Below, in pieces: positions 5,908 to 6,496 of a stretch of DNA of 6,496 nucleotides; position 1 is the first letter of the stretch; each line of letters starts with the position of its first letter. The notes under the pieces were generated by a model that was not told the DNA's origin, searched no databases, and worked only from the letters and a program-made list of their open reading frames with translations. The DNA is from Clostridiales bacterium DTU092 (GTDB taxonomy: Bacteria; Bacillota; Clostridia; Caldicoprobacterales; Caldicoprobacteraceae), in the NCBI GenBank assembly GCA_001513505.1, contig LFTM01000268.1:1-6496 (forward strand). The letters run 5' to 3'. The position numbers were made by a program, and so were the translations under genes.

Positions 5908-6396
5908 TTATTCGTCCTTATATTTTGCAATAATGTCCGCAATGTCATCCGGGGTCAATCTTCCATACACCTGATCATTTATCATCATAACCGGTGCTAA
6001 CCCACAAGCACCCAGGCACCGCGTAGCTTCGAGAGTAAATTTGCCATCATCAGTAGTGTCACCGACTTCAATATTTAGTACTTCCTGCAGTTTATCCAAT
6101 ACTTTCTGTGCACCCTTTACATAGCAGGCGGTTCCCATACATAGCCCGATTTTATATTGTCCTTTAGGTTTTAAAGTAAACTGAGAATAGAAGGTTGCCA
6201 CTCCATAAACATCAGTTAACGGAATTCCCAATTCTTCTGCAATATAATTCTGCACCTCTAAGGGAAGATATCCATATATCTCCTGAGCTGTATGCAGTAT
6301 GGGCATCAAAGACCCTTCCTGGCCTTTGTATTCCTCTACAACCTTTTGAAGTTCGGCAAACTTCTGCTTGTCTTGAGTTAAAACTGAAGTTGCCAT
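5908..6396 (-). CDS. hndA: NuoE-like [2Fe-2S] subunit HndA/HydC of the NAD-linked [FeFe] hydrogenase
   Basis: 162 residues from the ATG at 6396. It matches the 24-kDa NuoE family: an N-terminal helical bundle (about 10-75) with LMPILHTAQEIYGYLP and VYGVATFYSQF, then a thioredoxin-like domain (about 80-160) with the four [2Fe-2S] ligands Cys86, Cys91, Cys127 and Cys131 (CMGTAC, CLGACG). Length is normal for the family. It should dock on HndC and carry a [2Fe-2S] cluster near the FMN; in HydABC enzymes this is the HydC subunit. The frame extends to an ATG at 6429, but GGGAG (6408-6404, 7 nt) and the overlapping GGAGG (6411-6407, 10 nt) precede the ATG at 6396, and the extra residues (MIKHIRGGRTF) are mostly the translated ribosome site, so 6396 is preferred. 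First gene of the operon seen here, about 50 nt downstream of a good promoter. Annotators may call it nuoE or hydC. Confidence 0.95.
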   Translation of the reverse strand: MATSVLTQDKQKFAELQKVVEEYKGQEGSLMPILHTAQEIYGYLPLEVQNYIAEELGIPLTDVYGVATFYSQFTLKPKGQYKIGLCMGTACYVKGAQKVLDKLQEVLNIEVGDTTDDGKFTLEATRCLGACGLAPVMMINDQVYGRLTPDDIADIIAKYKDE

Positions 6397-6403
6397 AAAA
6401 GTT

Positions 6404-6411
6404 CTCCCTCC
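6404..6411 (-). promoter_or_regulatory. Ribosome binding site deciding the hndA start
   Basis: A G-rich stretch on the minus strand (GGGGAGGGAG, 6413-6404) gives Shine-Dalgarno matches 7-10 nt before the ATG at 6396. It would fall inside the gene if translation began at the ATG at 6429, which has no comparable site. Confidence 0.65.
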
Positions 6412-6453
6412 CCTTATATGTTTAATCAAGTTGTTTTCTGGATTTCCACAGTT

Positions 6454-6482
6454 ATTATCTCACATAATCACATCATTTTCAA
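6454..6482 (-). promoter_or_regulatory. Sigma-A-type promoter of the hydrogenase operon
   Basis: The minus strand shows TTGAAA (6482-6477), a 17-nt spacer and GATAAT (6459-6454). The -10 is preceded by TGA (6462-6460), an extended -10 element. Five of six bases match consensus in each box, with optimal spacing. Predicted start is near 6447, giving a leader of about 50 nt. I find no convincing Rex operator (TTGTTAAnnnnTTAACAA type) in the leader, though NAD-linked hydrogenases are often Rex targets. Confidence 0.65.
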
Positions 6483-6495
6483 TACTATCTGTCAT
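6460..6495 (-). other. Possible C-terminal tail of an upstream gene (weak)
   Basis: From the window edge one minus-strand frame reads MTDSIENDVIM and stops at TGA (6462-6460); the other two frames stop within the first four codons. This could be the last codons of an upstream co-oriented gene, about 63 nt before hndA, or chance. It overlaps the predicted promoter. Too short to identify. Confidence 0.2.
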
Positions 6496-6496
6496 T

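Noticed and set aside
3161..6396. Respiratory complex I fragment (nuoEF)
   Set aside because: The NuoF-like protein has the N-terminal [2Fe-2S] and C-terminal 2x[4Fe-4S] domains of HydB/HndC, and the partner is an [FeFe] hydrogenase, not NuoG.
6397..6496. Rex operator in the hydrogenase leader
   Set aside because: No TTGTTAAnnnnTTAACAA-like palindrome is visible; TTGATTAAACA near 6420-6430 matches only part of one half-site.

Overview
This window looks like chromosomal DNA from an anaerobic, fermentative member of the Clostridia. The grounds are an NAD-linked [FeFe]-hydrogenase operon, strong AGGAGG-type ribosome binding sites, low to moderate G+C with very AT-rich spacers, and a DUF2089-type regulator. 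The gene set and order (NuoE-like, GHKL ATPase, small ferredoxin-like subunit, NuoF-like, [FeFe] hydrogenase) match, from memory, the arrangement in cellulolytic clostridia such as the Clostridium thermocellum group. I cannot name a species from sequence alone. Every supported gene lies on the minus strand, so the region reads from high to low coordinates.

Region 1 (about 6496 down to 1340) is a complete hydrogenase operon. A good sigma-A-type promoter (6482-6454) is followed by hndA (NuoE-like [2Fe-2S] subunit), an orphan GHKL ATPase, hndB (thioredoxin-like ferredoxin subunit), hndC (NuoF-like flavin/NADH subunit with an N-terminal [2Fe-2S] domain and C-terminal 2x[4Fe-4S] domain) and hndD (the H-cluster catalytic subunit). 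A strong intrinsic terminator sits at 1348-1374. Gene spacing is tight: 3 bp, a 4-bp ATGA overlap, 27-31 bp and 31 bp. By homology the products form a cytoplasmic HydABC/HndABCD-type complex. NADH is oxidised at FMN in HndC, reduced ferredoxin feeds electrons through iron-sulfur clusters, and protons are reduced to H2 at HndD, reversibly and probably by electron bifurcation/confurcation. The ATPase is the one member with no known catalytic role in H2 chemistry.

Region 2 (1340 down to 530) has its own extended -10 promoter and one gene for a PlsC-like lysophospholipid acyltransferase-family protein with degenerate catalytic motifs. Region 3 (529 down to 1) is an extremely AT-rich spacer with a near-consensus promoter, then a DUF2089 zinc-ribbon/helix-turn-helix protein that probably starts at TTG and runs off the window edge.

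I found no RNA gene, mobile element, CRISPR array or obviously novel multigene system. The points most worth checking are the Ser in place of a cluster-ligand Cys in the HndD L1 motif, the missing Cys in HndB, the orphan ATPase, and the altered acyltransferase motifs.
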